Source: DATARR01 sp036376245
GTDB lineage: Bacteria > Acidobacteriota > Thermoanaerobaculia > Multivoradales > UBA5704
Length of the DNA: 64,000 nt
Assembly (NCBI GenBank): GCA_036376245.1
Contig: DASVAS010000047.1
Coordinates: forward strand, 1 to 64,000
Direction: 5' to 3'
This document shows, piece after piece, positions 16,205-23,987 of the stretch. Positions within the stretch are counted from its first letter, which is position 1. The number at the start of each line of letters is the position of its first letter. Below the pieces are notes generated by a model. The model made no database searches. It was not told where the DNA came from and saw nothing but the letters and a program-made list of their open reading frames with translations. The position numbers and the translations under genes were made by a program.

Positions 16205-17737
16205 ATGGAGTTCTTGCCACTCGCGATCCTGGTCCTTCTCTTCCTCGGACTGATTTTCTTCCTGAAGACCAGCGACCTGGTCGCCGACCCCTCGCCCTGG
16301 GTGGCGTCACGGATGGCGGAGGAGAAGCGTCTCTTCGAGCCTCTCCTCTGGCTGGGCGGCGGGGGAGCGGCGTTCCTCGGGTTGATGGCAGCGCGGCTCG
16401 GCACGGCGGCGGGATGGCTCTCGCCGGCGACCCGAGCGGCGGCCGGGTTGGCCATCGGCCTGACGCTCCTCGGGATCGGCCTGGCTGTTCGACGGCGGGC
16501 GCGGCTCTGGCAGGCGGCGGGCTTCTCCTGGCTCGTCGTCACCCTGGCCTCGGCGGTCCTCCTCGACGGATCGCTTTCACCTCTCCTCGGTCTGGCATTT
16601 CTGGCGGTGACCGCCGCCGCCGCCCTGGCTGTCCTGGGGCTGCGCCCGGGGACGCTGGCGGTGGCCATGGGCGCGGTCGGCGGAGCGGCCGCCTGCGTAT
16701 CCCTGGACACCCGGAGCCTCACCGGCTTCGGCATGGTCTTCCTGGTGTTCCCTGTCCTCCTGCTCTTCCTCGTATGGCCCTGGGGCCGGAATATGCTCCT
16801 GGCATTAGGATGCCTGGGCTTCATTTTCGCCCGGATGCCTTCCGCCGGTACGGATCTCTCCTGGGAGGGGTGGACCCCGCACATCGTCCTGGTCCTTGGC
16901 TTCCTGCTCCTGGGCAGGCTGGAGCCCTGGTTCCAGAGGCTCGCCTGGTTCGGTGCCGGGTGGGGCTTGAGCCTGATCGTCGCCGACGCCACGCCTCCGG
17001 CCCTGCGTTGGAGCCTCGCGGCGCTACTGACTCTGGGCCCCCTGGCGGCGCATCGGAGCTCGACGCGGCCGGCCTGGTGGACGGCCCTCTCCGCGGTCAC
17101 TGGAACCGCCCTCTTTCTGTTGCTGGCGGTCGAGGAGGACAGCGGGGAGATGGGCTGGAGCGGGATCGCCTTCGCCGCCGGCGTCCTCTATCTCGGTGGG
17201 GCATGGCTCGTAGCCCGGTGGGCTCGGGCCGGCGACGAGGAGGCCATCCGGCTGACCGTGGCACCCTTGGCCGTGGCCACGGGGACCTTCGCCGCCCTTG
17301 CCGTCGCTCTGGAGATCGGGCGCGGGTGGCCAGGCATCGCCGCGGCCCTGCTGGCGCCGTTCCTGATGATGCTGGCCGCGAGGCTCCGCTTGCCGTCGCT
17401 CGGCGGCCTGGCCCTGGCGGCGGCGCTTTTCTCCCTCGGCTGGACGATCCTCCACGCTCGGGATTTCGGCTACCCCGGAGATCTCCCCTGGCAGCTCTAC
17501 GGCTTCGGAGTGCCCTTCCTCGCCCTCGCGGCCGCCGTCTGGACAGGCCGCCGGAACGGGCTGGAGACCACGGGACGAATGGAATGGCTGATGGTTCTCT
17601 CCGGGCTCCTGCTGGCGACTCTCCTGGTTCGTGAGCTCGCTCCTGGCGCGACGACAACCGTTCTGGTAGCGGTCGCCCTGGTCCCCCTGCTCGCCTACGC
17701 GGCTTGGCGGCTCTACCGCTGGAGGATCACGCCCTGA
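16205..17737 (+). CDS. Multi-pass membrane protein, DUF2339-like
   Basis: A 510-residue, almost entirely hydrophobic protein with about 14 predicted membrane spans and short loops. The composition and its position directly before DUF3999-like genes fit the DUF2339 family, which is commonly encoded beside DUF3999. It is shorter than typical DUF2339 proteins (700-900 residues) and I see no N-terminal coiled coil, so the family name is tentative. The 3' end overlaps the following gene in a CTGA junction, and the last bases include GGAGG, which serves as the ribosome site of that next gene. Confidence 0.65.
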   Translation: MEFLPLAILVLLFLGLIFFLKTSDLVADPSPWVASRMAEEKRLFEPLLWLGGGGAAFLGLMAARLGTAAGWLSPATRAAAGLAIGLTLLGIGLAVRRRARLWQAAGFSWLVVTLASAVLLDGSLSPLLGLAFLAVTAAAALAVLGLRPGTLAVAMGAVGGAAACVSLDTRSLTGFGMVFLVFPVLLLFLVWPWGRNMLLALGCLGFIFARMPSAGTDLSWEGWTPHIVLVLGFLLLGRLEPWFQRLAWFGAGWGLSLIVADATPPALRWSLAALLTLGPLAAHRSSTRPAWWTALSAVTGTALFLLLAVEEDSGEMGWSGIAFAAGVLYLGGAWLVARWARAGDEEAIRLTVAPLAVATGTFAALAVALEIGRGWPGIAAALLAPFLMMLAARLRLPSLGGLALAAALFSLGWTILHARDFGYPGDLPWQLYGFGVPFLALAAAVWTGRRNGLETTGRMEWLMVLSGLLLATLLVRELAPGATTTVLVAVALVPLLAYAAWRLYRWRITP

Positions 17738-20319
17738 AGAAGAGAGCGGCATGGCTCGCGGTCCTGGCGCTCGGCGGACCGCTGACCGGCGCAGGGAACG
17801 CCGCGTCCTGGCCGGTCCACGCTCCGGGAGCCCGGCCGGGGGAGGTCGTGCGGCTGCCCATCCCCGATCGGGTCAACGCCGAATACGAGGGCTACTACGG
17901 CGATCTCCATGTGGAGGCGGGTGGACGGGACATCCCCTATCAGGTGGATAGATCGGATCCCTTCCTGGCGGTCCGTCTCTCCGGCGTCCGTCCCCGACCC
18001 TCGCACCAGGCAGGTTTCAGCAGGATCGAGCTGCCCTTGAGGCCCGGCCTGCCGTTCGACTCGGTCCGCCTGCGCGCCAGGCCGGAGGTCTTCTCCCGTA
18101 AGGTCCAGTTGGTGGATGGAGACTCCGTGGTCGTCGAATCCGACTGGACGTGCTTTCCTGGCCGCCCCTGCGCACTGGAATTCGAAGTCTCCAGCAAGGT
18201 GCTGGCGAAAAATGCGCGACCCCTCCTGCAATTCCTGGATGGTGAAAACCCGCCCTTGCCCGCCGTCGATGTCGAGGTATGGCGGCGCCGGGAATCCCTC
18301 GCCTTCCTCTGGCCTCGGAGCGGACCGGTCCGGCTGCTGACCGGCAAGGACCGGCCGGCGACGGAGACGCCGGAGGATCTCAAGGATTTCACGCTCCCTG
18401 CCGGGCCCGAACGCGCCGCCCGGATCGCGGCGCCGGTGTCTGAAGAGCGGTCCGCGGCTCCCGCCTTCCTCCTTTCCGGCGGCCTCCTCCTTGCTCTTCT
18501 CGGATGGAAGGTGAGCCAGCGGCGCCGCGTCTCCCCCGCGTTGATCCTGGCCCTGGGGCTCTCCGCCGCCGGAGCGGCCCGGGCGGAGGAGGGACGCCTC
18601 TACAGCCGTCCCGTCGAAGTGCCGGCCGCGGGCTGGGTGCGGGTGCCTCTCGATCTGGAGACGCTGCGGCGCCTCGGCGCCCACGGAACGGGAGTGCGGG
18701 TCTTCGCTCCCGGAGGAGAGGAGGTGGCGAGCCAGCTCCAACCGTTCTCCGGGGAGACCGGCATCGACCTCTGGCCGATCCCCCAGGAAGGAGATACCAA
18801 GGCTGTCGCCGTGGACCTGGGAGAGGATCTGGACCGGCCGCCCTCCGTCCTGCTGTTGGGCGCCTCGAATCCGGATGTGCGCCTGTCCGGGGTCGTACGC
18901 CTCGATGCCAGCAGCGATACAAGGACCTGGAAGCCGCTCTCCGAAGAAGCCTTGTTCGAAGTCCGGGAACCGGTCTACCGCAAAGGCCTGTTGACCTATC
19001 CGCCCGGCCGATACCGGTTCCTGCGCCTCACCGTGGCGGACCCCTACGGCAACGTCCACGTGAGGCGTTTCATCTCTCCGTCTTCCCGCGTCCTGAGCGT
19101 GGCCGTGGACCGGCCGGAGTGCGCCAGTGAAGGCCCCGTCACCACCTGCCTGCTCCGTCTCCCGGCGCGGCATCTGAGGCCGGTGCGGCTCGAGCTCATG
19201 CTGGCGCACGGCGAGAAAGTGGGGCTCGCGGCCTATCAGGCGCAGGCGGGCGCCTGGACTCCGTTGGCCGAAGGGGTTGGTCCCGCCGGATCCCGCCAAT
19301 CGATCCCCTTCGTTCTGGAGGAGCCGCTCGACAGCCGGACTCTGCGGGTCGAGGTCCGGGGCGCGGCCGGCCCTCCCCGGGTCCTCCGGGCCGTCGTGGA
19401 GATGGCCCAACCGGTGGTGGTCTTCCGCGCCGCGACGCCGGGGCGTTTCGAGATCCGATATGGCGACGGCAGGTGGTGGCGGGGCGAGGATGACCTTCCT
19501 TCGGAAGCGGACGAGGCGGCCTGGATTCCACCGGGGCCGGAGAGCGCGAAGACGCTGGAGCCCCTGCCGCGGTTCGCCACCCGTCCGAGCGTGCCGCTGG
19601 CCGGCCGGATCGGCGCGGCCTGGCCGGTCCACGCGCCGGGGGCCCGGCCCGGGGATGTCGTGCGGCTGGAGGTCCCGCCCCACGTCTACGCGGCTTCCGG
19701 CGATCTCCGTCTGCGCCTGGCGGCGGGAGACCGGCAGCTTCCCTATATCGGTCACGCCGCGGACGAGCCCGCGCTGGTGCTGGAACGCCGCGGGCTCCGA
19801 CCCGCCGGCGTGGGGCATATCGACATCCCCCTCCCGCGGCGGGGTCTGCCCCTGAGCACCTATCGGATGACGTTCGCCCGCGGGACCGGGCGCTCCTGGG
19901 TCGACCTGTCCGCCAGGGGAGAGGGTATGACCGCCGCGGGAGACGTGATCTGTCCTTCCCGGCCTTTGTTGCCCTGTCGCCTGGAAGGCAGGCTGAGGCG
20001 TTCGGAAAAAGGGAGCCTCTTCGACTCCCAGCTCCGGATCAACTCGCATTGGCCCCTGGACCTCACGCTCTGGCGGCGCCGGGAAGCGCTCGTCTTCGTC
20101 TGGCCCGAGCATGGGCCGGTGCGGCTCGTGGCCGGCGGCGGGGAAAACCGGCCCCAATACGACCTGAGGCTCCTGGAGTCCGAGGTCCTCGCCCGGCCCT
20201 GGCATGCCGCGTCCCTGGGGCCGAAGGAGCCGGAGATCTCCGTCCTCCGCCTGCTGGCGTTCCTCGCCGCGGGCTGCGCCGCTCTGGTCCTCCTCTTCCG
20301 GGTGCTGCCCCGGTCCTGA
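17734..20319 (+). CDS. DUF3999-like exported protein, apparent fusion of two units
   Basis: An 861-residue protein starting at CTG 17734, inside a CTGA overlap with the preceding stop and 8 bp after a perfect GGAGG. After a signal peptide (1-24) comes one module beginning WPVHAPGARPGEVVRL (residue 26), then a membrane span (about 245-258). An RRR-hydrophobic-AAGAARA stretch (about 262-283) looks like a second signal peptide. A different module follows (about 285-600), then a second copy of the first module, again beginning WPVHAPGARPG (residue 630), and a C-terminal membrane span. The gene therefore looks like a partial unit fused to a complete one. Function unknown. Confidence 0.75.
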   Translation: MKKRAAWLAVLALGGPLTGAGNAASWPVHAPGARPGEVVRLPIPDRVNAEYEGYYGDLHVEAGGRDIPYQVDRSDPFLAVRLSGVRPRPSHQAGFSRIELPLRPGLPFDSVRLRARPEVFSRKVQLVDGDSVVVESDWTCFPGRPCALEFEVSSKVLAKNARPLLQFLDGENPPLPAVDVEVWRRRESLAFLWPRSGPVRLLTGKDRPATETPEDLKDFTLPAGPERAARIAAPVSEERSAAPAFLLSGGLLLALLGWKVSQRRRVSPALILALGLSAAGAARAEEGRLYSRPVEVPAAGWVRVPLDLETLRRLGAHGTGVRVFAPGGEEVASQLQPFSGETGIDLWPIPQEGDTKAVAVDLGEDLDRPPSVLLLGASNPDVRLSGVVRLDASSDTRTWKPLSEEALFEVREPVYRKGLLTYPPGRYRFLRLTVADPYGNVHVRRFISPSSRVLSVAVDRPECASEGPVTTCLLRLPARHLRPVRLELMLAHGEKVGLAAYQAQAGAWTPLAEGVGPAGSRQSIPFVLEEPLDSRTLRVEVRGAAGPPRVLRAVVEMAQPVVVFRAATPGRFEIRYGDGRWWRGEDDLPSEADEAAWIPPGPESAKTLEPLPRFATRPSVPLAGRIGAAWPVHAPGARPGDVVRLEVPPHVYAASGDLRLRLAAGDRQLPYIGHAADEPALVLERRGLRPAGVGHIDIPLPRRGLPLSTYRMTFARGTGRSWVDLSARGEGMTAAGDVICPSRPLLPCRLEGRLRRSEKGSLFDSQLRINSHWPLDLTLWRRREALVFVWPEHGPVRLVAGGGENRPQYDLRLLESEVLARPWHAASLGPKEPEISVLRLLAFLAAGCAALVLLFRVLPRS

Positions 20320-20353
20320 TCTGGACCCGTTGCGCTCCGTCCGGCCAGCGGGG

Positions 20354-21940
20354 ATGATCCTCGTCGTGCGCTCCTGTGTGCTCGCCCTGACGCTCGGCCT
20401 CTTCGCGGGCCCGGCCCTCGCCATCGAAGGCTTCCACTTCACCCGCGAGGTGGAGGTGTCCGCGCCCGGCTGGGTGCGGGCGCCGCTCGACCTCGCCGCG
20501 ATCCAGCACATGGCGCCCGGCGGCGCCGACCTCCGCGTCTTCTCCCCGGCGGGCGCCGAGATCCCGGCGCGGCTGGAGGCGTCGCCGCCCCGGCTGCCTG
20601 GAGAGGTTCCGGGACCCTCGCTGGAAGTCGCGACCCACCGCGCCGAGTGCAGGCAGGAGGGACCCGGCGCCCTGGCCTGCCTCCTGACGCTCCCGGCGCC
20701 CGGCCAGCGGGTCCGGCGTCTCAGCGTCGAGGTGGAAGGCAGGGGGATGATGGGCTACCGGCTCCATCGCCCTCAGGGGGGACGTTGGCGGCTCCTGACG
20801 GAAGGGGTCTGGCAGCGGGACCAGGAGCGGACGCGCCATGTCCTGGACGCCGGTTCCACGCCGGTCCCGGGCGGGCTCCTGCGGCTGGAGCTTTTCGGGT
20901 CCGCCCCGCGCCTGGCCGGCTACCAGACCGGGCTGGAGCTGCCGACGGTGCTGTTCGAGGCCCCGGAGCCGGGCTCCTACCGGATCGCCTACGGCTCTCT
21001 GACACGGGCGGAGGCCAGCCGTCCGCGGGCTCCCGCGCCGGCCGAGGCCCTCTGGGTGACCCTGGGAGCGGAGCAGGAGCACGCTCTTCCTTCCCTGGCC
21101 AGCCTGGCGGCGGCGCCGTCTCTGCGCCTGGACGAGCGGCGGCTCGCGGGGTCCTGGAAGGTGGGGGCCGGCGGGGTGAGGGCGGGCTCCCTGGTGCGCC
21201 TGGAATTGCCGGACGTCGTCTACGGCTTCGCCCGGGAGGACCTCGGGAACCTCCGCCTCGTGGCGGGAGACCGGCAGATCTCCTTCTACCGCTGGTCCTC
21301 GGACGCCCCCGCGCTGGTCCTCCGGCGGGCCTTCGCTCTCGACGAGCGACCGGCGGCGCGGGAGAGCGAGGCGGAGATCCGCCCCCCCCATTCCGGCCTG
21401 CCCCTGACCGCGCTGGACCTCACCGTCCCGGCCGCGCCCCTGCGGCGCGCCCTGGGAGTGCGCTACCTGGATCCCGGCCGTGCCCGCCGCGGCGAGGACC
21501 CGCGGGAGCGCGCTCCGGTCGTCCGCGCCGTCTGGGAGTGCCGCCCCCAGCCGCCCCTTCCCTGCCGCGAGAGCCTGGCGCTGCCGTCGCCGGGACCGCC
21601 GGAGCTCTCGGTGCGCTTCGCCGACGGCGACAATCCGCCCCTCGCCGGCGTCCAGGCGGCGCTGTGGCGGCGCGTCGACACGCTCCTCTTCGTCTGGCCC
21701 GAGAGCGAGGAGCCGGTGCGCCTCGTCGCCGGTCCCGACCGGCTGGAGCCCCCCTCCTACGATCTGCAGGCCCTGGGGGACCGGCTGCTGAGCTACCCCT
21801 GGCAGCCGGTGGAGCTGGACCTGAAGGATTCCTCCGCCGAGAAAGAGCCGTGGTGGAGCGGGTGGATCAGGCCGATGACGCTGGTGATCGCGGGGGCGTG
21901 TCTGCTGATTCTGCTGCGGCGGATCCTGATGGAGGCGTGA
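20354..21940 (+). CDS. DUF3999-like exported membrane-anchored protein
   Basis: A 528-residue protein with a signal peptide ending in GPALA, a first module starting FTREVEVSAPGWVRAPLDL, a second module starting GSWKVGAGGVRAGSLVRLELP, and a C-terminal span followed by RRILMEA. The two modules match, in order, residues 285-820 of the preceding fusion protein, so the genes are tandem paralogues. A WRRVDTLLFVWPE segment matches WRRREALVFVWPE of the neighbour. ATG 20354 is chosen because it begins the signal peptide; the ribosome site is weak. It probably ends the three-gene operon. Role unknown; an envelope function is likely from topology. Confidence 0.75.
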   Translation: MILVVRSCVLALTLGLFAGPALAIEGFHFTREVEVSAPGWVRAPLDLAAIQHMAPGGADLRVFSPAGAEIPARLEASPPRLPGEVPGPSLEVATHRAECRQEGPGALACLLTLPAPGQRVRRLSVEVEGRGMMGYRLHRPQGGRWRLLTEGVWQRDQERTRHVLDAGSTPVPGGLLRLELFGSAPRLAGYQTGLELPTVLFEAPEPGSYRIAYGSLTRAEASRPRAPAPAEALWVTLGAEQEHALPSLASLAAAPSLRLDERRLAGSWKVGAGGVRAGSLVRLELPDVVYGFAREDLGNLRLVAGDRQISFYRWSSDAPALVLRRAFALDERPAARESEAEIRPPHSGLPLTALDLTVPAAPLRRALGVRYLDPGRARRGEDPRERAPVVRAVWECRPQPPLPCRESLALPSPGPPELSVRFADGDNPPLAGVQAALWRRVDTLLFVWPESEEPVRLVAGPDRLEPPSYDLQALGDRLLSYPWQPVELDLKDSSAEKEPWWSGWIRPMTLVIAGACLLILLRRILMEA

Positions 21941-21965
21941 CAGGCGGTTTGCCTTCCGGGACGTC

Positions 21966-22150
21966 CTGCCCTTCGATACCTCACCCTCGGTCCCTCTCCC
22001 ATCTCCCTGCCGCCCGCCCCCGGGAGAGGGAGGGCCCAGAGATCGAGGTCTTCTTGACCTCGGCAACATCGTTGACTCATCGTTCCCCCTCTCCCGGGTG
22101 GCGGGAGGGGGCTGGGAGAGGGGGCCAGGGGGTGAGGTCTCGAAGGGCAG
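21966..22150. repeat. REPIN-like element 1 (185 bp)
   Basis: Terminal inverted repeats of 21 bp with one mismatch (CTGCCCTTCGAKACCTCACCC), each continuing into a GC-rich palindrome containing CCCTCTCCC/GGGAGAGGG, separated by a spacer of about 50 bp. An inverted copy of the same subfamily lies at 38303-38485. It fills the gap between the convergent DUF3999-like and purK genes. Confidence 0.85.
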
Positions 22151-22166
22151 ACCGCCCCGGAGAGCT

Positions 22167-23300
22167 TTACCGTTTGAGCGCCTCCCGAGCCGCTGTCACG
22201 ATCCGCACCGCCGCCTCCGGCGTCGCCGCCAGCGCCGTCAGGTGCCCCATCTTCCGCCCGGGCCGCGCCGAGGCTTTTCCATAGAGATGCAGCTTGACCT
22301 CGGGGAAGCGGCACGCCGCCTCCCAATCCGGCTCGCCGTTCGCCCAGAGGTCGCCCAGCAGGTTCGCCATGGCCGCCGGGCGCAACAGCTCCGGCGATCC
22401 CAGCGGCAGGCCGCAGATGGCCCGGAGCTGCTGCTCGAACTGGCTGGTCAGGCAGGCGTCGAACGTCAGGTGGCCGGAGTTGTGGGGGCGCGGCGCCAGC
22501 TCGTTCACCAGCAGCCGGCCGTCCCGGGTCAGGAACATCTCCACGCAGAGGACCCCGACCACGCCGAGGCCCTCCAGCACCGCGCGGGCGATCGCCACCG
22601 CCTCGCGCTCCACCTCCGGCGGCACGCCGGCCGGGGCGATCGAGACGTCCAGGATGTGCCGGCTGTGACGGTTCTCGATCACCCCGAAGTGGGCGAAGGA
22701 GCCGTCGAGCCCGCGCGCGGCCACCACCGAGACCTCGCGCTCGAAGTCCACGAAGGCCTCCAGGATCGCCTCGTCCGTCGCCAGCGATCTCCAGACCGAG
22801 CCGGAATCCCCCGGCTCGTCGATCTTCGCCTGCCCCTTGCCGTCGTAGCCCCAGGAGGCGGTCTTCAGCACGGCCGGCGTGCCGATCGTCTCCAGGGCGG
22901 CTTGCAGATCCTCCAGGGAATGGACCGCCGCGTAGGGCGCCACCGGCAGGCCGGCCCGCGAGAGGAACCCCTTCTCGCGCAGCCGGTGCTGGGTGGTGTG
23001 GAGCACGGAGCCCGCCGGCCGCACCGGCGCGCGCTCCTCCGCGGCGGCGGTGGCGGCGGCCGAGACGTTCTCGAACTCGAAGGTCACCACGTCCACGCCG
23101 CGCGCGAAGTCGCGCACCGCGTCGAGGTCGTCGTAGGCGGCCTGGATCTCCTTGTCCGCCACTTGGCCGGTGGGGGTGTCGTATTCCGGCGAGAGGGTGT
23201 GGACGCGGTAGCCCATCCGCCGGGCGGCGATGGCGAACATGCGGCCGAGCTGGCCGCTCCCCAGCACGCCGACCGTGGAGCCGGGAGGGATGACGCTCAA
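22167..23300 (-). CDS. purK: 5-(carboxyamino)imidazole ribonucleotide synthase
   Basis: ATP-grasp enzyme that carboxylates AIR using bicarbonate to give N5-CAIR in purine synthesis. It has 377 residues, normal for PurK. Visible are the N-terminal VGVLGSGQLGRM, VVTFEFENV, the KTASWGYDGKGQ ATP-grasp loop, VEMFLTRDGRLLVNELAPRPHNSGH and the LYGKASARPGRKMGH C-terminal signature. The start is TTG 23300 in a TTGA overlap with purE; longer upstream open frame is only a shadow of purE. It is the second gene of the purEK operon. Confidence 0.96.
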   Translation of the reverse strand: MSVIPPGSTVGVLGSGQLGRMFAIAARRMGYRVHTLSPEYDTPTGQVADKEIQAAYDDLDAVRDFARGVDVVTFEFENVSAAATAAAEERAPVRPAGSVLHTTQHRLREKGFLSRAGLPVAPYAAVHSLEDLQAALETIGTPAVLKTASWGYDGKGQAKIDEPGDSGSVWRSLATDEAILEAFVDFEREVSVVAARGLDGSFAHFGVIENRHSRHILDVSIAPAGVPPEVEREAVAIARAVLEGLGVVGVLCVEMFLTRDGRLLVNELAPRPHNSGHLTFDACLTSQFEQQLRAICGLPLGSPELLRPAAMANLLGDLWANGEPDWEAACRFPEVKLHLYGKASARPGRKMGHLTALAATPEAAVRIVTAAREALKR

Positions 23301-23797
23301 GGCAGAGTGTCTTCCATCACCTTGCGCGTCTGCTCCTCGACGAATTCGCGGAGCTTCTCCCGCAGCTCGGGCCGGGACGTGGCCAGGAACCGCGCCGCCA
23401 GCAGGGCCGCGTTGGCCGCGCCCGCCTTGCCGATCGCCAGCGTCCCCACCGGAACGCCGGAGGGCATCTGCACGATGGAGAGCAGCGAGTCGAGCCCGTT
23501 CAGGGCCTGGCTCTGGACGGGCACGCCGAGGACCGGCAGCAGCGTCATGGACGCCACCATGCCGGGCAGATGGGCGGCGCCGCCAGCGCCGGCGATGATC
23601 ACCTGGACGCCGCGCTCCTCGGCGCCGCGGGCGAAGTCGCGCATCCATTCCGGCGTGCGGTGGGCGGAAACGATGCGGCACTCGTGGGGCACGCCGAGCC
23701 GGGTGAGCGCCTCGTCGGCGTGGCGCATCGTCTCCCAGTCGGACTTGCTCCCCATGATGACGCTCACCAGGGGACGGTCTTCAGAACGATCTTGCAT
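23297..23797 (-). CDS. purE: N5-CAIR mutase, catalytic subunit
   Basis: Converts N5-CAIR to CAIR. The 166 residues are typical of class I PurE. Visible motifs are VIMGSKSDWETM, RIVSAHRTPE with the catalytic His, IAGAGGAAHLPGM and GVPVQSQALNGLDSLLSIVQMPSGVPVGT. It is first in the purEK operon, and ends in a 4-bp overlap with purK. The promoter region is shared with the divergent TonB receptor leader; TATAAT at 23837-23842 is on the plus strand, although the region also reads TTATAC on the minus strand. Confidence 0.97.
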   Translation of the reverse strand: MQDRSEDRPLVSVIMGSKSDWETMRHADEALTRLGVPHECRIVSAHRTPEWMRDFARGAEERGVQVIIAGAGGAAHLPGMVASMTLLPVLGVPVQSQALNGLDSLLSIVQMPSGVPVGTLAIGKAGAANAALLAARFLATSRPELREKLREFVEEQTRKVMEDTLP

Positions 23798-23836
23798 TTC
23801 GGCGAAAGGATGGGGGTCGCGGCAGCCGGAGCCGGG

Positions 23837-23842
23837 GTATAA
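23837..23842 (+). promoter_or_regulatory. -10 box upstream of TonB-receptor leader
   Basis: Exact TATAAT. A start site about 7 bp downstream would give a 5' leader of about 138 nt before ATG 23988, containing the structured element 23865-23942. No good -35 box is seen. Confidence 0.5.
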
Positions 23843-23864
23843 TCCCGGCGTTCAGTGACTGCAT

Positions 23865-23942
23865 CGGGGGCGGAGCTTAGCATAGGGATGGACGGCACCC
23901 GGATGCCATGGGCCTGTCACAGGATGTTGGCGCTCCGCCCCC
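23865..23942 (+). ncRNA. Candidate structured 5' leader of TonB receptor gene
   Basis: A perfect 11-bp closing stem pairs GGGGGCGGAGC (23865-23875) with GCTCCGCCCCC (23932-23942). Two possible hairpins lie inside: GGCA/TGCC (23894-23907) and CCTG/CAGG (23913-23923), giving a three-way-junction-like fold. It lies between a TATAAT box and the receptor start. I do not recognise a known riboswitch class. It might sense the receptor's substrate, or only be a stable leader. Confidence 0.4.
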
Positions 23943-23987
23943 TAGAATCCGCTCGAAACTTACGCACACAAAAGGAGGGTTTCACTT

